Shown: positions 1-11,749, numbered from the stretch's first letter. The stretch: DNA of 64,000 bases from Agapetus fuscipes (GCA_951799405.1 OX637343.1:13370524-13434523), one strand, 5' to 3'. Notes: generated by a model from the letters alone, not told the origin. Made by a program: numbers and translations.

Positions 1-2150
1 AGCGGCGGGTCGTTGTATCGAAGATCTGAAGAGATGGTCAGGAAGAGTAGCAGGTCGAAGTTCTGAAGAAAGCGAAGCGTTGTAGTAAGAAGTCGGAAGT
101 CGGAGAACAAGTGATTTATTTCGAAGAACACACGCATATTTATATTCTAGGAAACAATAGGGATAACGGGAATTCTCACAAATAGGGATGGGAACGAAAA
201 TTAGGGATGGGGCGTGGGAGTTTCGGTACAAACGAGACAAAATCTGTATTTTTATCAATTAATTGGTAAACTGAGAGCTCCCCCGGTATTTGTGATAGTG
301 GACCCTGAAGTTGGAGTGTTTCTTTATTGAGGGTCCACATTTCACATTACACATACCGAGGTCGCCGCAATTATCGCATTTTTTGTGGTTGCCCTAAGAA
401 GGGCCTTCATCAGCTTAAATGAGAAATCCGAGGCTCGCTGCGTCCGCAACACCAAATATAAAATAAAACTCCAGTTTATTTCACACAGTTAAAGGCATAC
501 TAAAGTTTTTTGAGTAGTATTTGCATAAATACTAGCAGATTCAGTTAATTCAAGAACATATTTTTTTTAAATAAAGAACACGCAAACATCAAAAAGGAAA
601 ACAATTTCATATTTTGTGGAATAAAACATTGAAACGGTCATTTTGCGAATCAGTTCAGTCAGATATTAACGTTGTTTATTTTATATCTTATTTTCCGTTT
701 ACATCACGATGAAAATATCTGCATCTTTTTTTATCACTTTAACCAATCTACACATACCACTTTAATCTACAATCTGCCATGTTATGTCTACACTCTGCTA
801 CCAGGAGCGCAGAGCGAGAAGCAGGAAAGTAAATGATTTAAAAAGAGATAAGTTGCGGTAGCGCAATCAATACATTTAAGATAAATCGATTCTCCTAGAA
901 AATATCTCAATCACTGTTACTCACTCATAAGAAGTAATAAAGATATCCAATGGTTGGTCTTAGTAAATTATTTTCTTGTACCCCGAATGTAAAACTAAGT
1001 TTACGAAAAAATGTATGCAATCTAAGACAGTGCCTCTAGGAAGTGTTTTAGTTTCCTTTTATTTTAGGTAAACGCTAAGGTTGAGTTTAATGATAATAAT
1101 GTGTAATACTAGTGGTACTGAGTTGTATCATTAAAACTTTCTTCTCAAAATAACATTTAGGTGACATGCCATAGTGAATACCCTGAGAGAAACAATTGTA
1201 ACATTTATGTACTTACTTATGTACAAATGAAAGGGAATATCTTTGTTTTTCTTTCAACATGGTTTTACTTTTAATCTTTCTTGGATACTGTCTCATATTC
1301 AACATATTCCTTCAGAGGTTTGGACACAAGGAAAGAATGTATTATAAAAGACTGACATAGGCCCGGGTTTTTCAGAGAGTAAATTAATTTAAAAAAAATT
1401 GAAACAGAAAATGTAAAAATATTTATATTTTATAATACGTTGGATAAATTTCGAAGTCGTAAAGCTCATGGAAGTCAGAGCATTACAATTTTCCCTCTAC
1501 GACTAGAGTCCTTAGCAACCAAACACACACACAAGTATTCGTAAGTGACCCGGTGGGGTTACATCAACATTATTTTCCCATTTTTTTGTTCTGACTACAT
1601 TTTTATATGGGTAACAAAATTTGATATAAGTCGTGTTAATCACTTTAAATCAATTTCACCTATTTGCTCACAAATATTTTGGCATGTAACACCAAACCTG
1701 TATAAACCAAATTGATTTTGTTTCAAGGAAAAATAAAAAAACAAATCCTTTAGAACAAAAGTTAAAATTACATAGCAATTGTATAAAATACGAAAATGGT
1801 TCTTACAACGACAACACACTTGCGTAGAAGCATTAGTTGCAGATTTATAAAGTGCCTGTGTGTACTTGTTCTTGAAAATATTTCCATCGTTATTCATTAC
1901 CAAGTGAGATATCCATTATGTATGTTAATGCAAGCACATCTCATTAATTGTATTGGAATGCGAGGAAATCACAGCAGGTGTAGCAATGTATGGGGCGCGA
2001 TGTGCGGGTGTGTCATACAGTGATACCATAATATGACTATAGATCAGTATTTTATATTTCCTGATTTGTCCAACGCGTTTTGCATCCAGTTTCTTTTCTA
2101 TCACATGACAGTCTACCACAATTTCATTCAGCCATCTGGATCTGGCTGCT
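1..2150. other. No gene recognised
   Basis: The open frames here are short and resemble no family I know. The only local structure I noticed is a 9-bp perfect inverted repeat (GTGGACCCT / AGGGTCCAC) at 298-338, which could fold into a hairpin. The rest is AT-rich DNA without visible terminal repeats. Confidence 0.5.
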
Positions 2151-2455
2151 GAATTGAATTGAATTAGGCTGATTTATTTGGTGAGCGCTGTTTTTGTGTG
2201 TATCACACCTCAAGAGCCCTCTGCGAGCTTGGTCGTCGCTGAAGAAAGCGCCAATTCTCAAGCAAGACCCAGTTGTTGTAAGGCTGGATGGACCTTTTGA
2301 TGACCGGTCATTGGTAAAGGTTTATGGATTTTTCAACCCAGCGAAGAGCAAATTTGAAAATATGAATGGTATATTTTTTGTGCTCCGCCGGGATTCGAAC
2401 CCACAACCTTCCAGTTACGAGTCCGAAGTGTTACCACTTGGACTACGGACCGGTC
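2151..2455 (-). mobile_element. SINE1, 3' module type i
   Basis: This is a tRNA-derived SINE read on the minus strand. The head begins GACCGGTCCGTAG. It has an A-box-like stretch (GTCCA..TGGTAACAC) and a near-perfect B box (GGTTCGAATCC) near 2392-2405. The body continues through the conserved piece that reads GAGCTTGGTCGTCGCT on the plus strand, then a 3' module ending TAAATCAGCC, then a short (AATTC)n tail at 2151-2166. The anticodon-loop position reads CTCGTAA, which suggests a tRNA-Thr(CGT)-like ancestor; that assignment is tentative. SINEs of this kind are transcribed by RNA polymerase III and copied by a partner LINE. Confidence 0.8.
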
Positions 2456-2564
2456 AAATCTCCCACTATCCTCGGCACCGCTTGGTCTGTAACTACGTCA
2501 ATCTTTTCTAGGTTATGATGGGCGATTCGCTCGATGTGACCCAGCCAATGCAGCCTTCTGACAT

Positions 2565-2879
2565 TCTGTGCGGGAGACTCCATAGATTTCAGAGACTCTA
2601 GGGGTCTATGACACTTGTTGTAGTTCCGCAGAGGTACTTACGAGCTTGGTCGACGCTACAATGCGCCAATACTCAAGCAAGATCCAGTAATTGCTGTAAG
2701 GCTGAATGGACCTTGTAGTGACCGGTCTTTGGTAAAGGTTTTATGAATTTTTCAACCCAGAAAAGAGCATATTCGAAAATATCAACGGTATTTTTTTGTG
2801 CTCCGCCGGGATTCGAACTCACAGCCTTTCATTTACGAGTCCGAAGTGTTACCACTGGACTTAGGAATAAGGACCGGTC
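2565..2879 (-). mobile_element. SINE1, 3' module type ii
   Basis: The tRNA-like head and body match the copy at 2151-2455, but the 3' module differs. It contains the palindromic-looking piece CTAGAGTCTCTGAAATC and ends near TCCCGCACAGAA. The same module follows SINE1 at 25041-25344. The head carries a small insertion (TTAGGAATAAG) close to its 5' end. Confidence 0.75.
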
Positions 2880-3563
2880 AGTACGGCATCAATGTCTTGG
2901 TACAGTGCATAAATTTAGTTCAGACATTTTTTAGTTTTTTTTTTACTTCTTGTTGGATGACGACGATTTGTGCGACTATCCATGTTCATAATATAGATTC
3001 AAAGCTAACAGTAACACTGGTACAAGCAACTTGTTTGACTTTCCCGATTCAAAGTTGACGGAGCGAGTAAAACAAGTACATAGGAAAAAGTTCCAGCGAA
3101 ATACGAGTATATTCAAGTACTAGAACAAGTATCATCTGAGAATCATCCAACTATAACTACAAGTAAATATCTTTGAGGTCTATTCATAATTCAAGTAGCA
3201 AACTTGAACCCCCTTATTCATAAAAAGTTTTTAATTTTTGAATTCAGTTTTTCCACGATAAAAGATACGTTTAAGCCGGATTATTGGTTTAACAAATCTT
3301 AAGAAAAAAGCTGATTTGGGAGGTTACAACGGTATTTACAAACGATGCTACAAGATTTAAAAATACTTACTTCTAACATTATTTCCTCAATTCCCGAATA
3401 AAAGCCTTTTCAAAACTCTTCCTCCACGCCCTCGTATCTTATTTCGAGAAATTCAAAAATATTTTCCCATCATCTGGGAAATATTGTACGCCAATCTTTT
3501 TACAGGTCATCCTACAATTCTTTTGCCGTTGAACGGTCTCCATTCAATGATTATTGTAGTCGA
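2880..3563. other. No feature seen
   Basis: AT-rich DNA between two repeats. I see no coding frame, terminal repeats or RNA gene. Confidence 0.5.
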
Positions 3564-3810
3564 CCTTGACTTATATGTTGGTATGAGGCTGACCACCCAT
3601 ACTGTAAAAAAAATGCTTCACTTTGCCAATGTCACCCCTGTGTCAGGGAAGGTCGGCCAAAGTTGTGGGGCTTATGTTCATTTGAGGTTTGGATTTTATT
3701 TGTAAGTACACATTCAGCATTTGTAAGCGCGAACTACACGTGTTGGTTTGTGGGCATACATCTGAGAGCTTTAAATGAATATATCCTTGCAACTTAGATT
3801 ATAGATTATA
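3564..3810 (+). repeat. R250 interspersed repeat
   Basis: Nearly full-length copy of the R250 family. It starts CCTTGACTTATATG, contains the family core TTTGCCAATGTCACCCCTGT, and ends in a (TTAGATTATAGATTA) tail. The copy at 28428-28677 is the reference. The short frame inside it is not a gene. Confidence 0.85.
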
Positions 3811-5494
3811 TGTAGACCTGCCATCTTATTGCCTTACCACATGACCATTACGTTGTCATTTTAGTTCACAGACTTTATCAACTTATGCGTGAATTTGAAG
3901 CACATGATCGGCGCAGGAACTAGAAGCAACCTAACACTCTCGAAATACTCAAGAAAGTTGCTCAAAGCATCGTTTGTAAGTAAGCGAGTATCAGGGGAAC
4001 AGCAAGTGGCTCGGGTCGGGTTATTGTTACGACACCACGAGAGAGAAAATCGCGTGCTGTGAAGGAGATAAATTTATCTTGAAGCTTCGCACTTGTAACG
4101 GACCTAACGCGAACCACCTGTGTGAATATGTACGCGGATAATGTTGTACAACAATATACTTCTTACTTGTGTATGGACTCCTGATCCAAGGTACTAAATA
4201 AGATGGTTATTTTTGGAATTTCCACCATCTCCTGATTGTTTCCAGAATTTATTTAAAATCTTGATATTATTCCGCTCATCTTCGCCATTTTTACAATGCG
4301 ACCATTTTACCAAATGACGTAAGGCTGTTTCACTCAATGAAAAATTCGAACATTGTAACCTGTATTTGTAAGAAATATTTCAATATATGGGTATCGCCGT
4401 CGAAATTTGTACCTTTTGTCTTGTGCGTGTGTCCCCTAATGATTTTCAGCTTTTTCATAAAAACTGGTAATCTCTACTGAATTCTAAAATTATCAGAGTA
4501 AAGTAAATAAAAAGCGTATCGAAATACAAAAAAAAACTGCAAAAAGCATTAAGTGGCGATGTAAATAAAAAATAAAACAAAAACGCCTTTTTTCCATTCC
4601 CATACAAATTTTACATGTCCGCAACCCGTTTTTGACCCTTTGATGGCATGATACGATCAAAATAGTCAAACGTTTTTAAAGTTGAGTATTTTTGCATATA
4701 CCTTAGTAACGTATCTTTCATTTTCTGTACTAGCCACAATAATATTTACTTATTTAAACACGAAATATTGATTGCTAAGGGTTGTCTCCATTTTTGGCTC
4801 CGAAATTTTTCTTTTAGTATGTTACCAATTCCATTGGAACTGACAAAAATCTTGCAATTTTAAGTATTTATTCACGTATGGTAACTCTTTGATGTAGTGT
4901 GGACAACACAAAAAAACTCATTCGATACCTTCATTTTCTTTTGAGAACGTTTACATCAGACTCGGGAATTTGTCGTGTGTGTTTTGAGTGGAAGTTAACT
5001 TGGCATTATTAAGGTATGTATTCGAATATGTTGTCAGTTGTATATTTTTTACTTAGATCCATTAATTCTTCTAATGATTGTATGTTTTTATCATTGCTGA
5101 CAGTATTATTTTTCAAATGGCACAAGTTTAAGGTAATGTCGGGCGGTTTTTTATTTACAATCTTTACCGTATGTTACCAGTATTAAGGTGTATTCACGTA
5201 GGTTTAAAAAAATACACCTACTTACCGTTAATTTATGGTTGACTAACAAATAACATTTACGTACCTAATTGAAACATAAAACTATCTAATCAACCTTACT
5301 ACATGCTATTAATATTTTAAATGCACCGTTTGATGTTTGTTATTCAAAATAGCAAAAAGGTTTATTCCGTGATCTGTGGGCTAAACGATTAAATGAAATT
5401 TGGACCACAGAGGTACCTAATTTTTATATCGGTGCTGGATACTGTGAAAAATGTACGCAAAAAAAAACATTGCCTATCTATCTAAATCTATGAT
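3811..5494. other. No feature seen
   Basis: No long open frame, SINE head or terminal repeat was recognised in this AT-rich stretch. Confidence 0.45.
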
Positions 5495-5711
5495 AATCTA
5501 TAATCTAAGTTACAAAAATATATTGCATTTAAGACTTTAAGTTCGTACTTAAACATGCTGCATGTGAACCTACAATATAAAACCCAATCTCAAATGAACA
5601 TAAACCCTGCAACTCTTGCCGAACTTACCTGACACAATGGTAACATTGGTAAAGTGAACCATTTTTTACAGTATGAGTGGTCAGCTTCATACTAACCTAT
5701 AAGTCAAGGAA
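5495..5711 (-). repeat. R250 interspersed repeat
   Basis: Diverged copy on the minus strand. The 3' tail is at the left and the standard 5' start (TTTCCTTGACTTATAGG) is at the right end. Confidence 0.8.
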
Positions 5712-7084
5712 ACTTATTGAAATACAATAAACGAACGATTTTAGGTAGTTATTAAATGTGCGTATTCATATTTTTATTAAACATTCATAGACAAACAACA
5801 TTCATATTTATAGACATTCAAAATGGTGCTCTTATATTTTTACTGAACAGTGTTTACGAACTGCTATAAAATCTTGTATTCGTCGTCGAAAAAAGAAATG
5901 AGATATCGAAATGTAAAAAAACCTAATTTTTCGAACCTGTCCGTCATTTTGAATAGACCTTAATTTAACTCACGATGTTTTCGTTTTCTTGAATCTTGCC
6001 GGTCGACAGTTATGGTACAAATTTAAACGGCGTTACCCATATATGTGAGTAATTACAATGAAATAACTATTTAATTTTGTGGTAAATTCTCCGACACGGT
6101 GAAAATTCTGCAAAAAGTCTACGGTGAAAAAACACATAATATTATATTCATTACACTACGTATACCTTTGATAAGAATAACATTTTTTCTTCTATCCTTG
6201 ATCCTGATTTTCATTCGAACGTAGATTTTTTCTCCATTATTTTGCTATTCTCCTGATACATTTTTCATACATATTTGCATAACATAGATACCAGTTTCAG
6301 TCAAACGCTATTTTAAGCTTTCAACTTATATTATAAGTAATTGTTTAATCCATTAAGCCGCATTGTTTAGGTCAGATTGCCAAACCTTCCAATAAACCTA
6401 AAACTGGGCTAACTAAACCATAACTTTACATATAAAAGCCTTGTGAACACAACGTTCAAAATTAAACTCGAAACCGCACTATGGGCGTGAACGCTCCACC
6501 ATAAATTCATACATTTTAATATATTTGAATCGGAGACCAATGGAACAACATAAATTTTAATCTCGACCCAGATTACGAGCGGGTTTGTTACAAAAAAACA
6601 CTAACACAAACTTGCACAACAAACCTAAGCTGGTAAAAAAATAATTAACAATCGATTCTTTACGTAAGTCGGTAGTTGAAAAGTAAAGCGATAAAAAACA
6701 CCTTTTAAATCTTATAGATATAGCGTGTTATATATTATTTAAATAGATTTAATCTCTAGATTCTATAGCATTAGATTTGAAATAATATATGGAGCTGTGA
6801 CGCTACCTTGATCTGTTTAGAATTAATTATTGTAACGCCTGTTCTTGTAATCTGATTTCATATATTTTTAAACTGTACGTTGTGAGAGAAAGTGATTTGT
6901 CGTCTTATGTTATTTTTTATGTAATAAATATCGACTAAAATCTAAACTAGATCATTTTTCTTGTTTTCTTTTTTATCTAATGAAATGTCTTTTAAATCAA
7001 TAAATAATATTTACAATTTTTCTCTGAATTTTCTCAATTTCTCTTGAATTAAAATCTACTCATATATTAGATGTAACAATATCT
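5712..7084. other. No feature seen
   Basis: AT-rich DNA with no coding potential that I could recognise. Confidence 0.45.
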
Positions 7085-7188
7085 ATATTATTTAGATTTT
7101 GGGCAGTAACTTTGTGAAAGCACATTTTAATTAATTAAAATACTTTTTTAACTTTGTTACAATTCACTTGAGTTTTATTTTTTAAAAA

Positions 7189-7233
7189 ACACAACCAGTT
7201 TCGGGAGAAGCAGTACCTCCCATCTTCAGGTGT
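7189..7233 (-). ncRNA. Hammerhead-ribozyme-like motif, left arm
   Basis: This is the reverse-complement copy of the motif at 8929-8973. Read on the minus strand it has ACAC, CTGAAGA, a 5-bp stem II (GGGAG/CTCCC), GAAAC, a two-base-pair stem III and GTT, then GTGT closing stem I. Every core position matches the right-arm copy. Confidence 0.65.
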
Positions 7234-7513
7234 AAATATCAACTAACATAAAATACAAAATTACCAAATTAAGCAAGGATTTAATTTGTAGTACTGGTGG
7301 GGGTAAGTGGGGGGCGGGGCTTAATTGGAAACAAAGAAAGTAATGGCGAAGTGTTGGGAAAGAGGATATTATTTAAGAGGTTATTTTCAGAATTAATATT
7401 TTTTTGGATTTCTAGATTTTCAAAATTGTTCATTATTTTACCTTTGTAGGGGATGGGATGAAGGAGTTTTAATGTGTGAGTGTGAAAGGAATGGTTTGAT
7501 TCAATGATGTGGC

Positions 7514-8881
7514 AATGAAATTTATAACCCGACTCACACAATAAAAAACAGTTTAGAACTTATCAACTCCGTAAAAAATCTATTTGTACCCAATAACTCA
7601 AAACTTGTTTCCTTCGATGTTGTTAATCTATTTACAAATGTACCTATACCAGATGCAAAAAATATTTTTAATGACTTATTATACGAATCGGATTTAAGTG
7701 ATGCTATTGTTGATGAAATGATGAGAATGTTCAATGTATGTACAACACAAAACTATTTCCAATTTAATGATAAATTTTACGAACAAAGAGAAGGTTTACC
7801 CATGGGTTCACCCATCTCCCCATTATTAGCTGATATGTTCTTAAGTAAACTGGAAACTGATTTATTAAATTCAAACCATCCCCTTGTACAAAAAATATTT
7901 AAATGGTATCGTTACGTAGATGATATATTTTGTATTTTTAATGGTACTGATAGGCAACTAGAATCTCTCCTTTCCCACATTAACACTCTACATCACAAAA
8001 TTAAATTCACACTGGAAAAAAACGTTAATAATAACTTAAACTTTTTAGACATCTCCATTAAAATCACAAATAATAAACTAGATTTCAACATATATCGTAA
8101 ACCTACCCACACAGACACTGTAATACCGTTTCATTCCTCCCACCCCACCGCACATAAATTAGCTAGTTTTCACAGTATGCTAAATAGACTCGTAAAAATC
8201 CCACTTAATAATAATGATTACTCTCAAGAATTGTCAACCATTAAACAAATAGCTTGTAATAATGGATATGAACACAAATTGATAGATAAACTGCTAAATA
8301 ATAAAAAATATCAAATTCTTGTTAAAAAGTATCTTTACTCTGCACTTGATAATAATACCACAGATAAAACGTATTGGAAAAAAATTCTCTACACAGGTCC
8401 ATTATCTATCAAAATTTCTAAATTACTGCCCAGTTACATTAAACCCGCGTTCTACACAAACAATAATTTAAAAAACATCCTCTTTAACTCAAAAGATAAA
8501 ATTGACTGGATGATGAAAAGTGGCATATATGAGATTTCCTGTGGTGATTGCGAACTCAAATATATTGGACAAACCGCAAGAAATCTAAAAATTAGAATAC
8601 AAGAACACCGCCGTTGCCTAACGAGCAACAGTCACTCTGAGTTCGCCAACCACATCATTGAATCAAACCATTCCTTTCACACTCACACATTAAAACTCCT
8701 TCATCCCATCCCCTACAAAGGTAAAATAATGAACAATTTTGAAAATCTAGAAATCCAAAAAAATATTAATTCTGAAAATAACCTCTTAAATAATATCCTC
8801 TTTCCCAACACTTCGCCATTACTTTCTTTGTTTCCAATTAAGCCCCGCCCCCCACTTACCCCCACCAGTACTACAAATTAA
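7514..8881 (+). CDS. Penelope-like reverse transcriptase with GIY-YIG endonuclease, 5'-truncated
   Basis: The frame is open from about 7508 to the stop at 8881; the first Met (7718) is internal, so the true protein starts upstream and is lost. Visible parts: RT motif A, SFDVVNLFTNVP, upstream of that Met; then, counted from the Met, GLPMGSPISPLLADMF at about 26-41, the catalytic YVDD at 66-69, and NLNFLDISI near 106-114. The C-terminal GIY-YIG nuclease has GIYEISC near 269, CGDC at 275-278, YIGQTARNLKIR at 282-293 and a possible catalytic Glu in NLEIQ near 345. Penelope-like proteins are normally 700-900 residues; this one has about 455, because the N-terminal part of RT is missing. Family assignment is firm. 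Function is unlikely without the lost part. Confidence 0.9.
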   Translation, partial: NEIYNPTHTIKNSLELINSVKNLFVPNNSKLVSFDVVNLFTNVPIPDAKNIFNDLLYESDLSDAIVDEMMRMFNVCTTQNYFQFNDKFYEQREGLPMGSPISPLLADMFLSKLETDLLNSNHPLVQKIFKWYRYVDDIFCIFNGTDRQLESLLSHINTLHHKIKFTLEKNVNNNLNFLDISIKITNNKLDFNIYRKPTHTDTVIPFHSSHPTAHKLASFHSMLNRLVKIPLNNNDYSQELSTIKQIACNNGYEHKLIDKLLNNKKYQILVKKYLYSALDNNTTDKTYWKKILYTGPLSIKISKLLPSYIKPAFYTNNNLKNILFNSKDKIDWMMKSGIYEISCGDCELKYIGQTARNLKIRIQEHRRCLTSNSHSEFANHIIESNHSFHTHTLKLLHPIPYKGKIMNNFENLEIQKNINSENNLLNNILFPNTSPLLSLFPIKPRPPLTPTSTTN

Positions 8882-8928
8882 ATCCTTGCTTAATTTGGTA
8901 ATTTTGTATTTTATGTTAGTTGATATTT

Positions 8929-8973
8929 ACACCTGAAGATGGGAGGTACTGCTTCTCCCGAAACTGGTTGTGT
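8929..8973 (+). ncRNA. Hammerhead-ribozyme-like motif, right arm
   Basis: The sequence folds as a type I hammerhead: stem I ACAC/GTGT (8929-8932 with 8970-8973), core CTGAAGA (8933-8939; position 7 is free to vary in hammerheads), stem II GGGAG/CTCCC, core GAAA, then a minimal stem III (AC with GT around a 2-nt loop). Cleavage is expected after GTT at 8969. Hammerheads with very short stem III are known from Penelope-like elements. Such forms usually work poorly as monomers. Confidence 0.7.
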
Positions 8974-9079
8974 TTTTTAAAAAATAAAACTCAAGTGAAT
9001 TGTAACAAAGTTAAAAAAGTATTTTAATTAATTAAAATGTGCTTTCACAAAGTTACTGCCCAAAATCTAAATAATATCA

Positions 9080-9279
9080 NNNNNNNNNNNNNNNNNNNNN
9101 NNNNNNNNNNNNNNNNNNNNNNNNNNNNNNNNNNNNNNNNNNNNNNNNNNNNNNNNNNNNNNNNNNNNNNNNNNNNNNNNNNNNNNNNNNNNNNNNNNNN
9201 NNNNNNNNNNNNNNNNNNNNNNNNNNNNNNNNNNNNNNNNNNNNNNNNNNNNNNNNNNNNNNNNNNNNNNNNNNNNNNN
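9080..9279. other. Scaffold gap, 200 N
   Basis: Exactly 200 undetermined bases. A round number suggests a placeholder of unknown true length. The gap adjoins a large palindrome, which is a common cause of assembly breaks. Confidence 0.98.
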
Positions 9280-9546
9280 GCTTTATACACGTCTCTTCTG
9301 CTTGGTGCTCTCTTCTCTTCTACTCCTGACGACTCTACAGGTCCTCTGGGATCTTCCAGGACTGCAGAAAGCTGCATCAGGTCCTCCTGGGAACTCCACT
9401 GAACACATCTGTCTATAATGCTATCATACCTCCATGTGGAAGACCATGCGGTATAAAGTAGGGGTGCTATAGATATCAAATTTTAGCTATGGATACGGAT
9501 ATAGGGATAATGTGATTTCGGTTTTGGTTTCGGATACAGATATGAA
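9280..9546. other. Unassigned sequence right of the gap
   Basis: The minus strand is open over about 60 codons to the gap, but I recognise no family in it. No repeat family of this window is seen here. Confidence 0.35.
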
Positions 9547-9735
9547 ATCTAATCTAATCTAAGTTCCAAAGATATGTAACATTAGGGATTCACATTACAT
9601 GCATTCTCACAATCAGACACGTACAAGTTCGCGCTTGCGCATGCCGCATGTGAACCTACAATATAAAAAACCAAATCTCAAATGGACATACACACTGCAA
9701 CTCTTGCCGACCTTCCCTGAAACAGGGGGGACATT
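9547..9735 (-). repeat. R250 repeat, 5'-truncated
   Basis: The 3' tail (ATCTA)n is at the left. The copy breaks off at the CAGGGG...ACATT position, so about 60 bp of its 5' end are missing. It runs directly into the LINE fragment at 9736. Confidence 0.85.
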
Positions 9736-10425
9736 TATTATTTTATTTTATTTTTAAGGAGAAAAAACAGATACAGACACAAAAACAAATACAAGAAAAA
9801 TGTAAACATAAACAGTAGTGTGCCTTAATCCTAAAGAATTCCCACAGATATGTAAAAACAATAAAATAGCTGACGAAAAATAAAAACATAAAAGAAATCG
9901 ATGAGGTAAAAAGTAAATCAAATTAACAACAGAAATAAAAATAAAAGGAAAGAAAAAAAAAAAGTGAAAAGAGAAACTAAGAATAAACAAAAAATATACA
10001 AAAAATGATAAAAAGAAAACCCATTCAAGATATAATGGATAGCACGGACATTTTATAAATACTTTTTAATAGGTCAGATCTAAAGGAGTACTTCACTTTA
10101 TTAAATATATCTAAATCACTAAAATATATATTAAAATCACTGCACATTCTGTACATAGGAGCTCTTTGACCTGAGTTTGTTCGACATTTGGGCAGAGAAA
10201 ATATTTGTAACGAACGGGATGCACTTCTTGGTATGCGAAAATTAATCTGACATAGAAGACCAGGGCAATCCGTTTCAGATAGACAAATACTCCTCAAAGT
10301 AACGCACTCAATAATAAACGCCGATTGTCAAGACTAATTAGGTTTAAGTGAACTAGGCGGTTTTCGTAAGTGCGGTTGACGAAGCTTAAACGATGGAATA
10401 GTATTTTTGTAAATCTTCTTTGACT
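9736..10425 (-). pseudogene. CR1/Jockey-like LINE, 3' fragment
   Basis: On the minus strand the decayed C-terminus of a LINE ORF2 can be read. A stretch near 10310-10390 (ENRLVHLNLISLDNRR) is followed, after a frame break, by LLCQINFRIPRSASRS near 10220-10265 and YSFRSDLLKSIY near the end. The layout matches the C-terminus of the intact LINE ORF2 at 56217-58934 (LLSKINFRVPIRNTR). Left of it, about 290 bp of A-rich DNA (plus strand) may be 3' UTR. The right edge is a sharp junction with the RTE-like LINE. It is broken and not functional. Confidence 0.6.
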
Positions 10426-10427
10426 GT

Positions 10428-11749
10428 CAGAACTTCAGACCAATCAGTCTACTCAGTATACCAGGAAAAGTCTTCTGTAAGGTGATTATAAAAAATGTGA
10501 TTCTGACTACTAGCAAAGGGGTTTCCGATATACAGTCCGGCTTTATGGCCGGTAGAGGCTGTGTTGATCAGATTTTCACTCTACGACAACTTGTTGAAAA
10601 ACAATTGTCGGTGAGGGGGAAACTATTCACGGCCTTTGTGGATCTGGAAAAGGCTTTTGACTCAGTGGACAGAGGGATGTTGTGGGATGTTTTGAAAGCA
10701 TACGGATTGAATGGAGCTCTACTCAATGCGGTGCATGCGAACTATGAGAATAGTATGGCCTGCATTCGTATTGATGGTGAGTATAGTGAATGGTTTGAAG
10801 TTTTTAAGGGTGTAAGGCAAGGATGTGTGATGAGCCCATGGCTATTTAAAATAGTCATGGACAAGTGTGTTCGAGATGCTAGACTTGATGATTGTGGATT
10901 AATGATAGGAGATAGCAAAGTAAGCGTTCTACTGTATGCGGATGATGCAGTCCTTGTATCTGATTCAGCAGTGGAATTGCAAATGATGCTCTCTAGATTG
11001 AACGAAGCTTTGAAAGGTAATAATTTGAAGTTGAATGCAAGAAAGACGAAAGTTTTGATTTTTGAAAGAGATGATGAAAATATGAATTATGAATTTAAAA
11101 TTAATGGAATGAATGTTGATGTTGTAAATGAGTTTGTATATTTGGGATGTAAGTTTGAAAAAGATGGAAGAATGGCCGGTGAATTTGAAAGAAGAATAAT
11201 GAAAGGCAGGTGTGTACTGGGTGCGACCGCTTGCATCGCCAGGAACCAAAATCTCTCAAAAAATGTTAGATTGGCGGTGCACGGTGGTATACTAGTGCCA
11301 ACCTTGATGTATGGAAGTGAAGCCTGGACGGTGAGTGAAAGGGAAATTAGTAAAGTCCATACAGTAGAAATGGACTATCTAAGAAGTATGATTGGGAAAA
11401 AACGAAGTGACAGGGTGAGGAATGATTTTGTAAGAGAAGAATGTGGTGTAAGGGAAAGTGTGAAAGTGAAGATTAAAAGAAGTATGTTAAGATGGTTCGG
11501 GCACTTGGAGAGAATGAGTGATGAAAGATTGACGAAGAAAGTATATGTTGCTAGAATAGATGGATGTCGTGGTAGAGGAAGACCGAAAAAGTATGGAAGG
11601 ATCAAATCTCTGAAATAGCGAATGAATGGGATATCCAGAGTCATAATAAAAGGAGGACTTGTATGAAAAAGGTTATGACTCTGGATGAAATGAAAGAAGT
11701 ATGCAAGGACAGGAAGAAGTGGCGGCTAATCTGCAATGTTGATTTCTAA
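10428..11749 (+). pseudogene. LINE reverse transcriptase, frameshifted
   Basis: Residue numbers run from the Met at 10482; the frame is open upstream to about 10422 (NFRPISLLSIPGKVF). RT motifs: FVDLEKAFDSVD near 52-63, GVRQGCVMSPWLF near 110-122, catalytic YADD at 152-155. The C-terminal region has LMYGSEAWT, RWFGHLERM and GRGRP, typical of RTE-type and related LINE proteins. A one-base loss near 11590 ends the frame early at 11618. The shifted frame continues QISEIANEWDIQSHNKRR to a stop at 11747-11749, as in the copy at 14982-15461. RTE is my best clade guess; a related clade is possible. Confidence 0.85.

Larger units (their letters stand above)
7131..9031 (+). mobile_element. Penelope-like element, copy 1, with inverted terminal arms
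   Basis: The unit has an inverted copy of its own 3' end at its left side (7131 to about 7512) joined to a 5'-truncated reverse-transcriptase/GIY-YIG frame and the normal 3' end (to 9031). The two arms are near-perfect reverse complements over about 380 bp. Partial and inverted duplication of ends is known for Penelope-like elements. The interior and right arm appear identical to copy 2 at 31121-33072, so the spread is recent. In this copy, 46 bp outside the element (7085-7130) are also repeated in inverted form on the right (9032-9077), directly against the N gap. That extension may be an assembly artefact. Confidence 0.85.

Noticed and set aside
165..185. Homing-endonuclease-like site (TAGGGATAAC)
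   Set aside because: Only about 10 contiguous bases fit; expected by chance at this scale and without any homing gene nearby.
2392..2455. tRNA-like heads as host tRNA genes
   Set aside because: They lack an acceptor stem that closes, are followed by SINE bodies, and recur in many diverged copies.
7281..7541. Minus-strand frames at 7281-7541 and 31271-31642 as separate genes
   Set aside because: They are the inverted arms of the Penelope-like elements and merely repeat the C-terminus of the main frame.
9280..9310. Possible sequencing-adapter remnant at the gap edge
   Set aside because: The resemblance to adapter sequence is partial and the sequence continues smoothly, so chance similarity is likelier.
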